Source: JBDSSS01 sp963764195
GTDB taxonomy: Bacteria > Actinomycetota > Actinomycetes > Actinomycetales > Dermatophilaceae
DNA length: 64,000 bases
NCBI GenBank assembly: GCA_963764195.1
Contig: CAVXRG010000003.1
Location: 620,001 to 684,000, forward strand
Direction: 5' to 3'
In this document: positions 15,922-24,073 of the stretch, piece by piece
Layout of the letters: each line of letters begins with the position of its first letter
Position numbering within the stretch: the first letter of the stretch is position 1
The notes under the pieces: generated by a model
Told to the model about the DNA's origin: nothing
What the model saw: only the letters and a program-made list of their open reading frames with translations
Databases searched by the model: none
Translations under genes and position numbers: made by a program

Positions 15922-17187
15922 ATGACGATCACCCACCGTCGGGGAACCCGCCGACCCGGGGGCGGGCACCCCCCCCGCCCGGTCGACGGCCCTGCTGCTG
16001 CGATGGCGTCGCGTACCGCCGAGGCAGACCGTGCGCCCGAGCTCCCCGCCCACCCCGCCTCGCCGGGGGCGTGGCGTCACGGCGACCCGGTCGGGGGCCG
16101 CCGGTTCGTCGACATCGGCGGACTTCGGCTGGAGCGGGGCGGTGTGCTCCCGGAGGTCCGCATCGCCTACGAGACGTGGGGAACCCTGTCCGCCACGGGC
16201 GACAACGTCGTCCTCGTCGAGCACGCCCTCACCGGTGACAGCCACGTCGTCGGGGAGGCCGGCCCCGGTCATGCGTCACCGGGGTGGTGGGAGGGCCTCA
16301 TCGGCCCCGGACGACCACTGGACACCGACCGGTTCCACGTCGTCGCGACGAACGTCCTCGGCGGCTGCCAGGGATCGACCGGCCCGTCGAGCCCCGCCCC
16401 GGACGGGAACCCGTGGGGCAGCCGCTTCCCGTCGGTCACCGTCCGCGACCAGGTGGAGGCCGAGCGGGTCCTGCTCGACCGGCTCGGGATCGACCGCCTG
16501 GCCGCCGTCATCGGCGGTTCCATGGGTGGCATGCGCGCGATCGAGTGGGCGGCGACCCACCCGGCGCGGGTCGACCGGTGCATCGTGCTCGCCAGCACGG
16601 CCTACGCCACGGCAGACCAGATCGCCTGGTGCCAGCCGCAGCTGCTCGCGATCAGGTCTGATCCCGACTTCGCCGGCGGCGACTACTACGGCACCGGGCG
16701 CTCGCCGGAGACAGGACTCGGGCTGGCGCGGCGCATCGCGCACATCACGTACCGCACCGAGACCGAGCTCAGCGAGCGCTTCGGCCGGCGCCACCAGGCC
16801 GGTGAGGACCCGTTCGGGGCCGGCGAGCGTGGTCGGTTCGCGGTCGAGAGCTACCTCGACCACCACGCGGGCAAGCTCGCCCGCCGGTTCGACGCGAACT
16901 CCTACCTCGTGCTCACCGAGGCGATGAACTCCCACGACGTCGGTCGCGGTCGCGGAGGCCTTGAGGCGGCGCTCGGGGCAGTGCTCGCCGACACCACGAT
17001 CGTGTCGGTCGACACCGACCGGCTCTACCCTCCGCGGCTCTCCGACGAGATGGCGGCCGCCCTGCCCCAGGCCACCCGGGCCAGGATCGAGTCCGTGTTC
17101 GGCCACGACGGTTTCCTCATCGAGGAGGCGCAGGTCGGGGCCGTCGTCACGGCGGCACTCGAGCGGCCGGTACACCGCGTCCGCTGA
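15922..17187 (+). CDS. metX: homoserine O-acetyltransferase
   Basis: A 421-residue alpha/beta-hydrolase of the MetX family, which acetylates homoserine with acetyl-CoA in methionine synthesis. The nucleophile elbow GGSMGGM holds Ser200; the Asp of TDRLYPP (D366) and the His of GHDGFL (H395) complete the triad. YETWGTL, HALTGDSH and NVLGGCQGSTGP are also typical. The ATG at 15922 follows GAGGAGAG; an open frame upstream only translates the riboswitch. The N-terminal 45 residues are an unusually polar, Arg/Pro-rich extension before the hydrolase fold. No metY is adjacent, unlike many actinobacterial loci. Regulation by SAM through the leader RNA is expected. Confidence 0.93.
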   Translation: MTITHRRGTRRPGGGHPPRPVDGPAAAMASRTAEADRAPELPAHPASPGAWRHGDPVGGRRFVDIGGLRLERGGVLPEVRIAYETWGTLSATGDNVVLVEHALTGDSHVVGEAGPGHASPGWWEGLIGPGRPLDTDRFHVVATNVLGGCQGSTGPSSPAPDGNPWGSRFPSVTVRDQVEAERVLLDRLGIDRLAAVIGGSMGGMRAIEWAATHPARVDRCIVLASTAYATADQIAWCQPQLLAIRSDPDFAGGDYYGTGRSPETGLGLARRIAHITYRTETELSERFGRRHQAGEDPFGAGERGRFAVESYLDHHAGKLARRFDANSYLVLTEAMNSHDVGRGRGGLEAALGAVLADTTIVSVDTDRLYPPRLSDEMAAALPQATRARIESVFGHDGFLIEEAQVGAVVTAALERPVHRVR

Positions 17188-17259
17188 GGCCTGCGGCGGA
17201 TGGTGGGTCACGATCCGGTGGAGGCGCTCGTCTCCGCCACCGTGCGCCGCTTTATCGGG

Positions 17260-17265
17260 TAGCGT
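17260..17265 (+). promoter_or_regulatory. -10 box upstream of the universal stress protein gene
   Basis: TAGCGT fits TANNNT and lies 40 bases before the GTG at 17305, in the short gap after metX. No convincing -35. Confidence 0.35.
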
Positions 17266-17304
17266 CCGGGCTCAGGTGATTCCCGACCAAGGAGGTCCGC
17301 GAAC

Positions 17305-17703
17305 GTGGCCATTGTCGTTGGATATGTCGCGACCAAGGAAGGACGCGCAGCGCTTCGGCGCGCAGCGGACGAGTGCGTCCTGCGCAACACCAAGCTCGTC
17401 GTGATCAGCTCCCACCGGGGTGGTAAGGAGTTCGACGCGGAGGAGTCGGGGCGCTTCGAAGAGGAGCTGGCCCGGGTCACCGCGCAGCTCGAGGCGGAGG
17501 GCCTGGCCCACGAGGTGCGCCAGCTCGTCCGGGGCAACGACCCCGCGGAGGACCTCATTGCCGTCGCCCGGGAGGAGGACGCGGAGTTCATCGTCATCGG
17601 ACTGCGGCGGCGCAGCCCCGTGGGCAAGCTGATCCTCGGCTCGAACGCGCAGCGCATCCTGCTCGATGCGCCCTGTCCCGTGCTCGCGGTCAAGGCGGAC
17701 TGA
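17305..17703 (+). CDS. universal stress protein (UspA family)
   Basis: A 132-residue single-domain Usp protein. It has the N-terminal IVVGYVATKEGRAALRRA strand-helix, and a C-terminal VIGLRRRSPVGKLILGSNAQRILLDAPCPVLAVK, which is the ATP-binding G-2X-G-9X-G(S/N) type motif followed by the final strand. Such proteins bind ATP and respond to stress or dormancy in actinobacteria. GTG at 17305 follows an AAGGAGG site at good spacing. It lies between metX and rpoD, each apparently with its own promoter. Confidence 0.9.
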   Translation: MAIVVGYVATKEGRAALRRAADECVLRNTKLVVISSHRGGKEFDAEESGRFEEELARVTAQLEAEGLAHEVRQLVRGNDPAEDLIAVAREEDAEFIVIGLRRRSPVGKLILGSNAQRILLDAPCPVLAVKAD

Positions 17704-17814
17704 GCACCGGGTGAGCCATCGGCCCCGTGGCGCGAGGGCTTCTGGTGGAGCCCGGAGCAGGCGGCACCGCGCCCGGATCGACCCGTGAGTTCGCCCGGCG
17801 GGTGTCCAACGTTT

Positions 17815-17820
17815 TATAAT
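17815..17820 (+). promoter_or_regulatory. consensus -10 box upstream of rpoD
   Basis: A perfect TATAAT in a locally AT-rich GTTTTATAATGG context, about 170 bases before the rpoD start. No good -35 at 16-18 bases, so recognition may depend on the extended -10 or an activator. The leader would be about 160 nt. Confidence 0.55.
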
Positions 17821-17988
17821 GGTGGAGAACCGGATCGCACGAGGCGCACCGAGGGATCGACCAGCACCGTCATCCCCGACTGGCCAGGCACTTCCGGAGC
17901 GAAACCCCATTCTCGCTCGCCGTGATGATCCATGTCCGTACCCGGACGTGCTCGCCGGCGGGACCTGCGACGAAAGGCGACTGCTTCC

Positions 17989-19692
17989 GTGCCGAAGGCA
18001 ACCACCACTGGAGCCACGAAGACCCTGCCCAAGGCGTTCCAGCACGCTGCCATCCAGCAGCTGCTGACGCGTGGCACGAGCACCGGGAGCGTGACCGGCA
18101 CCGAGATCGCCCAGGCCCAGGTCGACGCCGGTCTGGACCTGCGGGCGATGAAGCCGGTGCTGACCACGCTCGAGGCCCACGACATCGAGGTGGTCATCGA
18201 CGCGCCTCACTCGACCACGACGAAACCCCGCTCGGGGACCAAGGGAGGCACTGTGGCCACCACGCGCAAGACGGTCGCGGCGACGAAGTCGGCGACACGG
18301 ACCACGGCACGCACGAGCGACGCCGACGAGTCGGCACCGGCGGCCAAGACGACCGCGCGCAAGACCGCGGCCAAGAAGGCGGCGACGACCGCCGAGGTCG
18401 CCGACGCCGCCGCCAAGCCCGTCACCCGCAAGTCGGTGGCCAAGAAGGCACCGGCTCCGAGGACGGCTGCCGCCAAGCGCGCCGCCGCGGCCAAGGCCGC
18501 CGGTGACGCCGACGCAGTCGAGGCCCCCGAGGAGCCGAGTGACCTCGTCGTTGCCGAGGACATCGATGAGGCCGTCGCCCCGCCGAAGGGTCGGGCGACC
18601 AAGAGCGCGGCCAAGGGTGGCGCCGCTGCGGACTCCGCCGACGATGACGACGATGAGGACGACTCGGGCAACCCGAGCGCCGCGAAGGCGCCGGAGGAGG
18701 AGACGGAGTCCTCGGGCTTCGTCATCCGCGACGACGACGAGGATGACGCGCCGGCCCAGACGGTCGTCACGGCCGGCGCCACCGCCGACCCGGTCAAGGA
18801 CTACCTCAAGCAGATCGGCAAGGTCGCCCTCCTCAACGCCGAGCAGGAGGTCGAGCTCGCCAAGCGCATCGAGGCCGGCCTGTTCGCCGAGGAGAAGATC
18901 GCCGGCTTCGGCCGCCAGGAGAAGTTCTCCAAGATGGGCCGCGAGCTCAACTGGATCGCGATGGACGGCAAGCGGGCCAAGAACCACCTGCTCGAGGCCA
19001 ACCTGAGGCTCGTCGTGTCGTTGGCCAAGCGCTACACCGGTCGCGGCATGCTCTTCCTCGACCTCATCCAGGAGGGCAACCTCGGCCTGATCCGTGCGGT
19101 CGAGAAGTTCGACTACACCAAGGGCTACAAGTTCTCCACGTATGCGACGTGGTGGATCCGCCAGGCGATCACCCGCGCGATGGCCGACCAGGCGCGGACC
19201 ATCCGCATCCCGGTCCACATGGTCGAGGTCATCAACAAGCTCGCCCGGGTCCAGCGCCAGATGCTGCAGGACCTCGGCCGGGAGCCCACGCCGGAGGAGC
19301 TCGCCAAGGAGCTCGACATGACCCCGGAAAAGGTCGTCGAGGTCCAGAAGTACGGTCGCGAGCCGATCTCACTCCACACCCCCCTGGGTGAGGACGGCGA
19401 CAGCGAGTTCGGTGACCTCATCGAGGACTCCGAGGCGGTCGTCCCGGCGGATGCCGTGAGTTTCACGCTGCTGCAGGAGCAGCTGCACTCCGTCCTCGAC
19501 ACGCTCTCCGAGCGCGAGGCCGGCGTCGTCTCCATGCGCTTCGGCCTGACTGACGGCCAGCCGAAGACGCTCGATGAGATCGGCAAGGTCTACGGGGTGA
19601 CCCGTGAGCGGATCCGCCAGATCGAGAGCAAGACGATGAGCAAACTGCGGCACCCGTCACGTTCGCAGGTCCTGCGCGACTACCTGGACTGA
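17989..19692 (+). CDS. rpoD: principal RNA polymerase sigma factor (SigA/RpoD)
   Basis: A 567-residue primary sigma-70 factor. The first 265 residues are a disordered Lys/Ala/Thr-rich tail with acidic runs, common in actinobacterial primary sigmas. Region 1.2 begins near 267 (DPVKDYLKQIGKV), region 2 contains NHLLEANLRLVVSLAKRY and the -10 binding helix FSTYATWWIRQAITRA, region 3 has LGREPTPEELAKEL, and region 4 ends with the -35 binding helix VTRERIRQIESKTMSKLRHP. GTG at 17989 is preferred over ATG 17932 because GAAAGG lies upstream of it; this choice is not certain. A strong hairpin terminates the gene. It recognises housekeeping promoters. Confidence 0.95.
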   Translation: MPKATTTGATKTLPKAFQHAAIQQLLTRGTSTGSVTGTEIAQAQVDAGLDLRAMKPVLTTLEAHDIEVVIDAPHSTTTKPRSGTKGGTVATTRKTVAATKSATRTTARTSDADESAPAAKTTARKTAAKKAATTAEVADAAAKPVTRKSVAKKAPAPRTAAAKRAAAAKAAGDADAVEAPEEPSDLVVAEDIDEAVAPPKGRATKSAAKGGAAADSADDDDDEDDSGNPSAAKAPEEETESSGFVIRDDDEDDAPAQTVVTAGATADPVKDYLKQIGKVALLNAEQEVELAKRIEAGLFAEEKIAGFGRQEKFSKMGRELNWIAMDGKRAKNHLLEANLRLVVSLAKRYTGRGMLFLDLIQEGNLGLIRAVEKFDYTKGYKFSTYATWWIRQAITRAMADQARTIRIPVHMVEVINKLARVQRQMLQDLGREPTPEELAKELDMTPEKVVEVQKYGREPISLHTPLGEDGDSEFGDLIEDSEAVVPADAVSFTLLQEQLHSVLDTLSEREAGVVSMRFGLTDGQPKTLDEIGKVYGVTRERIRQIESKTMSKLRHPSRSQVLRDYLD

Positions 19693-19719
19693 CCGCTCGT
19701 CACTCCGCAGCGCATCGTC

Positions 19720-19754
19720 GCAGGTCAGGGGCCCCATTGGGGCTCCTGACCTGC
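19720..19754 (+). terminator. rpoD terminator hairpin
   Basis: A 16-bp stem (19720-19735 with 19739-19754) with one G-U pair and a 3-base ATT loop, starting 28 bases after the rpoD stop. The decayed accessory region begins just beyond it. Confidence 0.85.
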
Positions 19755-19911
19755 TTCCGTGTGGTGGGCACAGCGCTCCTGGTCCAGATGACGGTTGATG
19801 GGGCTGGCATGTCCGAGCAGGCGCCACATCCGCCCAACTTCGCGGCCCTGCTGCCCTCGTGTCTGCTGTCCCTGCGGGCCGACCGCAAAGGCCCATCGAC
19901 GCGGTGTGGCT

Positions 19912-20184
19912 TCAGCGGTGAGGCCGGATGAGCGGGTCGGCGCGGTCGCGGACGGCCTTCAGCCCGGTGGTGGCGGTGTCGGGGGAGTGTTGGCGCAGGC
20001 TGTTGCACGCGATGGCGACGAATGCTGCCGCGTCGCTTGGACCGGGCTTCGGCTCTTGCCGGGCTCGGCGTTCAGCCCGGTTGAGGGGGCCTCCCATCTG
20101 GTCGAGCCACTGCTCCGCCGTCGCCACGACAGACGGCTCGGCAGGCTCACCCGCCGTGCCCGGACCAGACGCCGCAAGCGTCAC
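19912..20184 (-). CDS. small hypothetical protein of the decayed accessory patch
   Basis: A 90-residue polar protein of unknown family, ending RDRADPLIRPHR. The GTG at 20184 overlaps the stop of the upstream gene by GTGA, a typical coupling arrangement that supports it as a separate gene rather than the tail of the longer open frame that starts at 20868. The central NRAERRARQEPKPGPSDAAAF segment is charged, and the codon third positions are less extreme than in neighbouring housekeeping genes. No domain recognised. Confidence 0.5.
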   Translation of the reverse strand: MTLAASGPGTAGEPAEPSVVATAEQWLDQMGGPLNRAERRARQEPKPGPSDAAAFVAIACNSLRQHSPDTATTGLKAVRDRADPLIRPHR

Positions 20185-20868
20185 CTCATCCAGCCGACCA
20201 GCCCGTCTGACGGCCACGTCGTGGCCAGGGTGTTCGTCCCGGCGCTGGTCAGAGCGCGCTTGACCTCGGTGAGGAGCTCGGGGGCCGAGAACCAGCGGCG
20301 TCACCAGGAACAGCAGCGCGATCCGGAGGGTCGTGTTGGCGATCAGCCTGACAGCGAGCCGGTGCACGAGGATGGCCTGCGCGACCGGCCGCACCATGGC
20401 TGCCGCGGAGCGGAAGCCGTGCCAGACGGTTCGGCTGACACGGTGGCGCAGCAGCGACATGACTGTGGTGGCGAGCGTCTGGCCTGCGCCGCGGAGGGTG
20501 TCGACGACGCGGTCACCGGCGGGGCCGATCTTGTGGAGCAGGCTGGCGGTCTCGCGCCAGAGGGCCTTGGCCCCGTCGGCGATCTTTGCTCCAGCCCATC
20601 GGGCGGCCTTGATGGCGGTGGCCCAGACGGCGGGGGTGCGCAGGGTCGCGGCGGCGATGGTGACCGGGCCGAGGTCCTGGACGACGGATCCGAGGTTCCG
20701 CACCTGAGCGGCGATCGTGGCCCTGGTCGGGTTCGCGCCGATCGCGGCGAGCACGGTTCGGGTGTGGCACAGGCCCCGGCCGATGGCGCCCTTGGGCAGG
20801 GCCATCGCGAGGTCGAACGCGCGTTGGGCGGCTCGGCGCAGCAGCACCAGCCGTCCCATCGCGGTCAC
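20181..20868 (-). pseudogene. frameshifted hypothetical protein with hydrophobic segments
   Basis: The first part (20868 to about 20285) reads a coherent protein of about 195 residues with amphipathic Ala-rich helices and a hydrophobic end (LRIALLFLVTPLVLG). At the run of five G on the plus strand (20280-20284) the good coding pattern moves to another frame, which continues APELLTEVKRALTSAGTN... and stops with TGA at 20181-20183, overlapping the next start as GTGA. Third-position GC is high in the first frame before the run and in the other frame after it. So one base has been gained or lost. I do not recognise the family; it may belong to a mobile element. Confidence 0.5.
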
Positions 20869-20980
20869 GGTTGCCGGGGGGCGTGCAGCGGTGGTCGTTC
20901 ATGAGCGGTAGCGCTCATGGTGATTGTCCTGGGTGGGCCGCCGGCGGTGGGGTGTCATGGGCCGGTCCGGGCACGACGAA

Positions 20981-21005
20981 GGCCCCGAGCGGAGTGCTCG
21001 AGGCC
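20981..21005 (-). terminator. terminator-like hairpin downstream of the DUF4192 remnant
   Basis: GGCC-C-CGAGC pairs with GCTCG-A-GGCC around a GGAGT loop, one mismatch in a 10-bp stem. On the minus strand it is followed by TTCGTC and lies about 90 bases after the DUF4192 remnant. Confidence 0.45.
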
Positions 21006-21095
21006 CGGTTGTTGACTCCCGTTCGCAGGCGCAGGCGCAGGCGCTGGCGGATGGTGCGTGGTTAGCGGTCGTGAGGGTGATGTTCTCCTCGACCA

Positions 21096-21433
21096 TCAGG
21101 GGTGTAGGCGGACGAGGTAGCCGGGTTCGCATCGCAGTGCCCGGTCAGGGCGACCCTGGCGAGGGCGCCGTCGCCGGCCCAGGCGTGGGCGGCGAGGACG
21201 GTCAGGACCGGGGTGGCGTGCTCGTCCGGGGCGCACCCGGCGAGCTCGACGATGAGGTTCTTGGTGTCGGGTGCGAGCTCCTCGACGGGCATCGTGCCCG
21301 GGGTGAGCAGGGCTATCAGGCAATCGCGGAACTGGACGTGCCGCAGACTCAGCAACGCGACCGCCGCGTCTTCGTGAGTCGGCAGTGACGTGGGGTCAGA
21401 CAGGTCGAGGACCGAGGCCCAGGCGTCCATCAC
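21096..21433 (-). pseudogene. DUF4192 family remnant (C-terminal part, frameshifted)
   Basis: The reading from 21433 gives about 95 residues matching the C-terminal half of DUF4192 proteins: ALLSLRHVQFRDCLIALLTPG and APDEHATPVLTVLAAHAWAGDGALARVAL. Near 21139-21148 the family-like sequence moves to another frame, RALRCEPGYLVRLHP, and stops at 21096; in the first frame it degrades into unrelated residues to 21062. The N-terminal half is missing upstream. Compare the intact relative at 14480-15688. So this is a truncated gene with a one-base lesion, part of the decayed patch. Confidence 0.65.
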
Positions 21434-21958
21434 CGCGTCGGTCCGGGCCCGGTCGGGGCTGGGACGCCGAGGCCGTCGAGGCCACGGCTGTCATGACCGA
21501 GGGCTGAGGGCGCTGCGTCACCGCAGCCATCACGACGGCAAGATGAACCACGCCGCCTCGCGCGCCGGTCCCGGGGACCACCCACCGCTTCGTGTGGACG
21601 CAGTACTTGGCAGAAGAACTCGTTCGGCACCATCGAGCCCGAGGTCGAGCAGGACGGCAGCGTCGTGGACCACGTGCCCAGGATGGCCGTCGTCGACCTT
21701 GAAGCCGCTGTTGGTGGCTCCACCCCCGGTCCGAGGGCAGCCACAGGCTCGATAGCGACGACGGGCGCGGCCCCAGACGGGGCGGTCGCCCGTCATCACG
21801 TCCGTCTCGAAGTGGTTGGTCCCACTAGGGCTGACCGGACATGGCGTCCACGTTTGACCCATCCCGTGCGCCGGATGGGTGGGCCCGGGGGATGCGATCG
21901 GGCGCCACGGGGTACGTCCACCTGACGGGACCAGCGTACTTCGACGAGGAGCACAAGA
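21434..21958. other. gene-poor remnant between the DUF4192 fragment and the kinase gene
   Basis: No convincing gene is present. Short open frames occur on both strands without ribosome sites or recognisable domains; about 21610-21700 has protein-like codon use on both strands but no family match. A hairpin with 8-bp arms (21857-21864 with 21873-21880) lies 80 bases before the kinase start and could terminate transcription from the left or serve as an operator. No flanking direct repeats or integrase were seen. Confidence 0.4.
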
Positions 21959-23938
21959 GTGAGCGAGCAGCAGGACCTTTTGGCCGGCCGCTACCGACTG
22001 CAGCATCGCATCGGCTCAGGAGGCATGGGGCACGTGTGGCTGGCATGGGACGAGCGGCTCAACCGGGCCGTGGCCGTCAAGCAGTTGCGTCCCCTTGGCG
22101 ACCTGCCTGAGCCGGAGGCCACCGTCGCGCCGCAGCGGGTCATGCGCGAGGCGCGCATCACCGCACGCCTCGATCACCCCAATGCCGTGCCCGTTTTCGA
22201 CGTCGTCGACCACGATGGACAGCCCTGCCTCGTCATGCAGTACGTCCCCTCACGCAGCTTGCAGGAGGTGCTCCAGGCTGAGGGCACCCTCGCTCCCGTG
22301 GAGGTCGCGCGCATCGGTGCCGAGATCGCCTCGGCGCTCACCGCCGCCCACGAGGCCCGCATCGTGCACCGCGACGTCAAGCCGGGCAACATCTTGGTCA
22401 CCCGCGATGGCACTGCGCTCATCACCGACTTCGGCATCTCCCGGGCCTTCGGCGACACCTCGCTCACCTCGACCGGGATGCTCACCGGGACCCCGGCCTA
22501 CCTCGCCCCGGAGGTGGCGCGCGGGGCGACCTCGACCCCGGCGGCTGACGTCTTCTCGCTCGGCGCCACGCTTTACGCCGCTGTCGAGGGCACTCCGCCC
22601 TTCGGAGCCGGGGACAACCCGATGGCGCTGCTGCACAAGGTCGCCTCCGGCACCATCAACCCGCCGCAGCTGGCTGGCGCCCTCTCGGGCGTCCTCGTCT
22701 CGATGCTCCACGAGACGCCTGCCCTCCGCCCGACAATGCGCGAGGCGTCGGACGCGCTGACGCGCCTCGTGGCCGGTGGTGGCACCCCACCCGATGACGA
22801 GCGTGAACCGCTGCCGACGACCCGGGTGCTGCCCGTGCCGCCCACGGTCGAGGGTGCCGATGGCTCTGGAAACGCCTTCGCTGACGGTGGCGGGACTGGA
22901 GGTGCAGGCACCGCCGCAGCGGCTACGACGCCCGGAGCAGCCGCCGGCGAGGCCCTCGGCTCCGAGGGCGGGCACACCGTCGAGCTGCCGAGCGACCCAC
23001 CCGACGACCCCGACGACCCCGACGACCCCGACGACCCCGACGACCCCGACGACCCCGACGACCCCGACGACCCCGACGAATCCGACCCCCTCGCCCCCCT
23101 GGCAGCGGCAGCGGCGACTCCGGTCGCTCGGGTCGGTCCGTCGGACGAACCCGAGCAGTCCCGTCCATACGCGGCGGCTCCGCCGGTCGGTCCTCCGACT
23201 CAACGGCCGGGCGACGTCGTCGACCCTCGTCGTCGTCGTCGGCGCCGGCGCGCAGGCCTGCTGGCCAGCGCCATCGCCGGCCTTCTCGCCCTGCTCGTCG
23301 TCTGGGGGTTGGAGCGTGCGTCCAACCCCACGGGCGAGGCGGCCCAGGCTGCCTCGCCGACCCCATCGGCCTCGGCCCCGAGGTCCTCCGGCCCCGGCCG
23401 CACCTTCTTGGCTCCGACGCCGGCCCCCAGCACCGCCACGCCGACGCCATCCACCGCCGCCACGCGCACGAGGGCGCCGACCGCAACGACCCGCCCCCCG
23501 ACGACGCTGGCCACCACGACCCCGCGCCCGACGGCTCCCACCGCCACCGCCACATCGACCGCCACGCGGACCGCCGCGCCAACCGCCACGAGCGGCGCCG
23601 GCACCGGCACACCCACGTCGAGTGAGCTCAGCGCTGCCTTGCGTAGCTACTACGGGCTGCTCCCTGAGAGCACCGACGCCGGATGGGCCCGGCTGACCGA
23701 CCGCTACAAGCAGACGACGGCGACCTCGCGCTCCTTCTACAACCGTTTCTGGGGCGCCATCAACCGCGTGCAGGTCTCTCAGGTGTCGAGCCAGGCGCCG
23801 TCCTCGGTCGTCGCGACGCTGCGCTACGTCTACGACGACGGGCGCGTCTTCGTCGAGCGCACGGCGTACACGCTCGTGCGCCAGGGTGGCCAGCTCAGGA
23901 TCGACCGGTCGGAGGTGCTGAGCAGCAGCCAGAGCTGA
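21959..23938 (+). CDS. transmembrane serine/threonine protein kinase (PknB-like)
   Basis: A 659-residue Hanks-type kinase. The catalytic domain fills residues 10-275: Gly loop IGSGGMGHVW, Lys41, HRDVKPGN with Asp139, DFG at 157-159 and the GTPAYLAPE activation segment. A long acidic/Pro linker holds eight perfect DDP repeats, then a run of Arg leads into one membrane span (about 432-452). The outside part is a Thr/Pro/Ala-rich stalk followed by a folded C-terminal domain of about 105 residues (from SSELSAALRSYYGLL), which is not PASTA and may be NTF2-like. It starts with GTG after GAGGAG. The kinase is certain; its signal and substrates are unknown. Confidence 0.92.
   Translation: MSEQQDLLAGRYRLQHRIGSGGMGHVWLAWDERLNRAVAVKQLRPLGDLPEPEATVAPQRVMREARITARLDHPNAVPVFDVVDHDGQPCLVMQYVPSRSLQEVLQAEGTLAPVEVARIGAEIASALTAAHEARIVHRDVKPGNILVTRDGTALITDFGISRAFGDTSLTSTGMLTGTPAYLAPEVARGATSTPAADVFSLGATLYAAVEGTPPFGAGDNPMALLHKVASGTINPPQLAGALSGVLVSMLHETPALRPTMREASDALTRLVAGGGTPPDDEREPLPTTRVLPVPPTVEGADGSGNAFADGGGTGGAGTAAAATTPGAAAGEALGSEGGHTVELPSDPPDDPDDPDDPDDPDDPDDPDDPDDPDESDPLAPLAAAAATPVARVGPSDEPEQSRPYAAAPPVGPPTQRPGDVVDPRRRRRRRRAGLLASAIAGLLALLVVWGLERASNPTGEAAQAASPTPSASAPRSSGPGRTFLAPTPAPSTATPTPSTAATRTRAPTATTRPPTTLATTTPRPTAPTATATSTATRTAAPTATSGAGTGTPTSSELSAALRSYYGLLPESTDAGWARLTDRYKQTTATSRSFYNRFWGAINRVQVSQVSSQAPSSVVATLRYVYDDGRVFVERTAYTLVRQGGQLRIDRSEVLSSSQS
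23003..23074 (+). repeat. 9-bp tandem repeat encoding Asp-Asp-Pro in the kinase linker
   Basis: Eight perfect copies of GACGACCCC in frame, followed by degenerate copies. The perfect identity at DNA level points to recent slippage expansion, so copy number probably varies among strains. Confidence 0.9.
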
Positions 23939-24055
23939 GCGGACACCCACGCGCGCGCCCACGAGCTGGCCAGCTTCCTCGGTGGCCACCTGACGACGGG
24001 CTCGATCGAGCGGCCGGGGACCCGCCTGCTGCTAACGAGCCGGCGACCCGGCTGG

Positions 24056-24073
24056 GCTGAGCCCCGGCTCAGC
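24056..24073. terminator. hairpin between convergent kinase and transglutaminase genes
   Basis: GCTGAGC and GCTCAGC form a 7-bp stem around CCCG, overlapping the end of the transglutaminase gene. It could stop transcription of either gene; the stem is modest. Confidence 0.4.

Noticed and set aside
19912..20868. One 318-residue protein
   Set aside because: Coding quality leaves this frame at 20284 and returns only after a GTGA start at 20184, so it is better read as two genes with a lesion in the first.
21857..21880. A riboswitch or tRNA-like structure before the kinase
   Set aside because: It is a simple 8-bp hairpin with an 8-base loop and no further conserved elements.
21530..22006. A 158-residue minus-strand gene before the kinase
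   Set aside because: It overlaps the kinase start, has no ribosome site and no domain, and its composition is poor.
22998..23080. Short regular repeats as a CRISPR array
   Set aside because: The 9-bp units are contiguous without spacers and encode Asp-Asp-Pro in frame; the same applies to repeats in ftsZ and ftsI.
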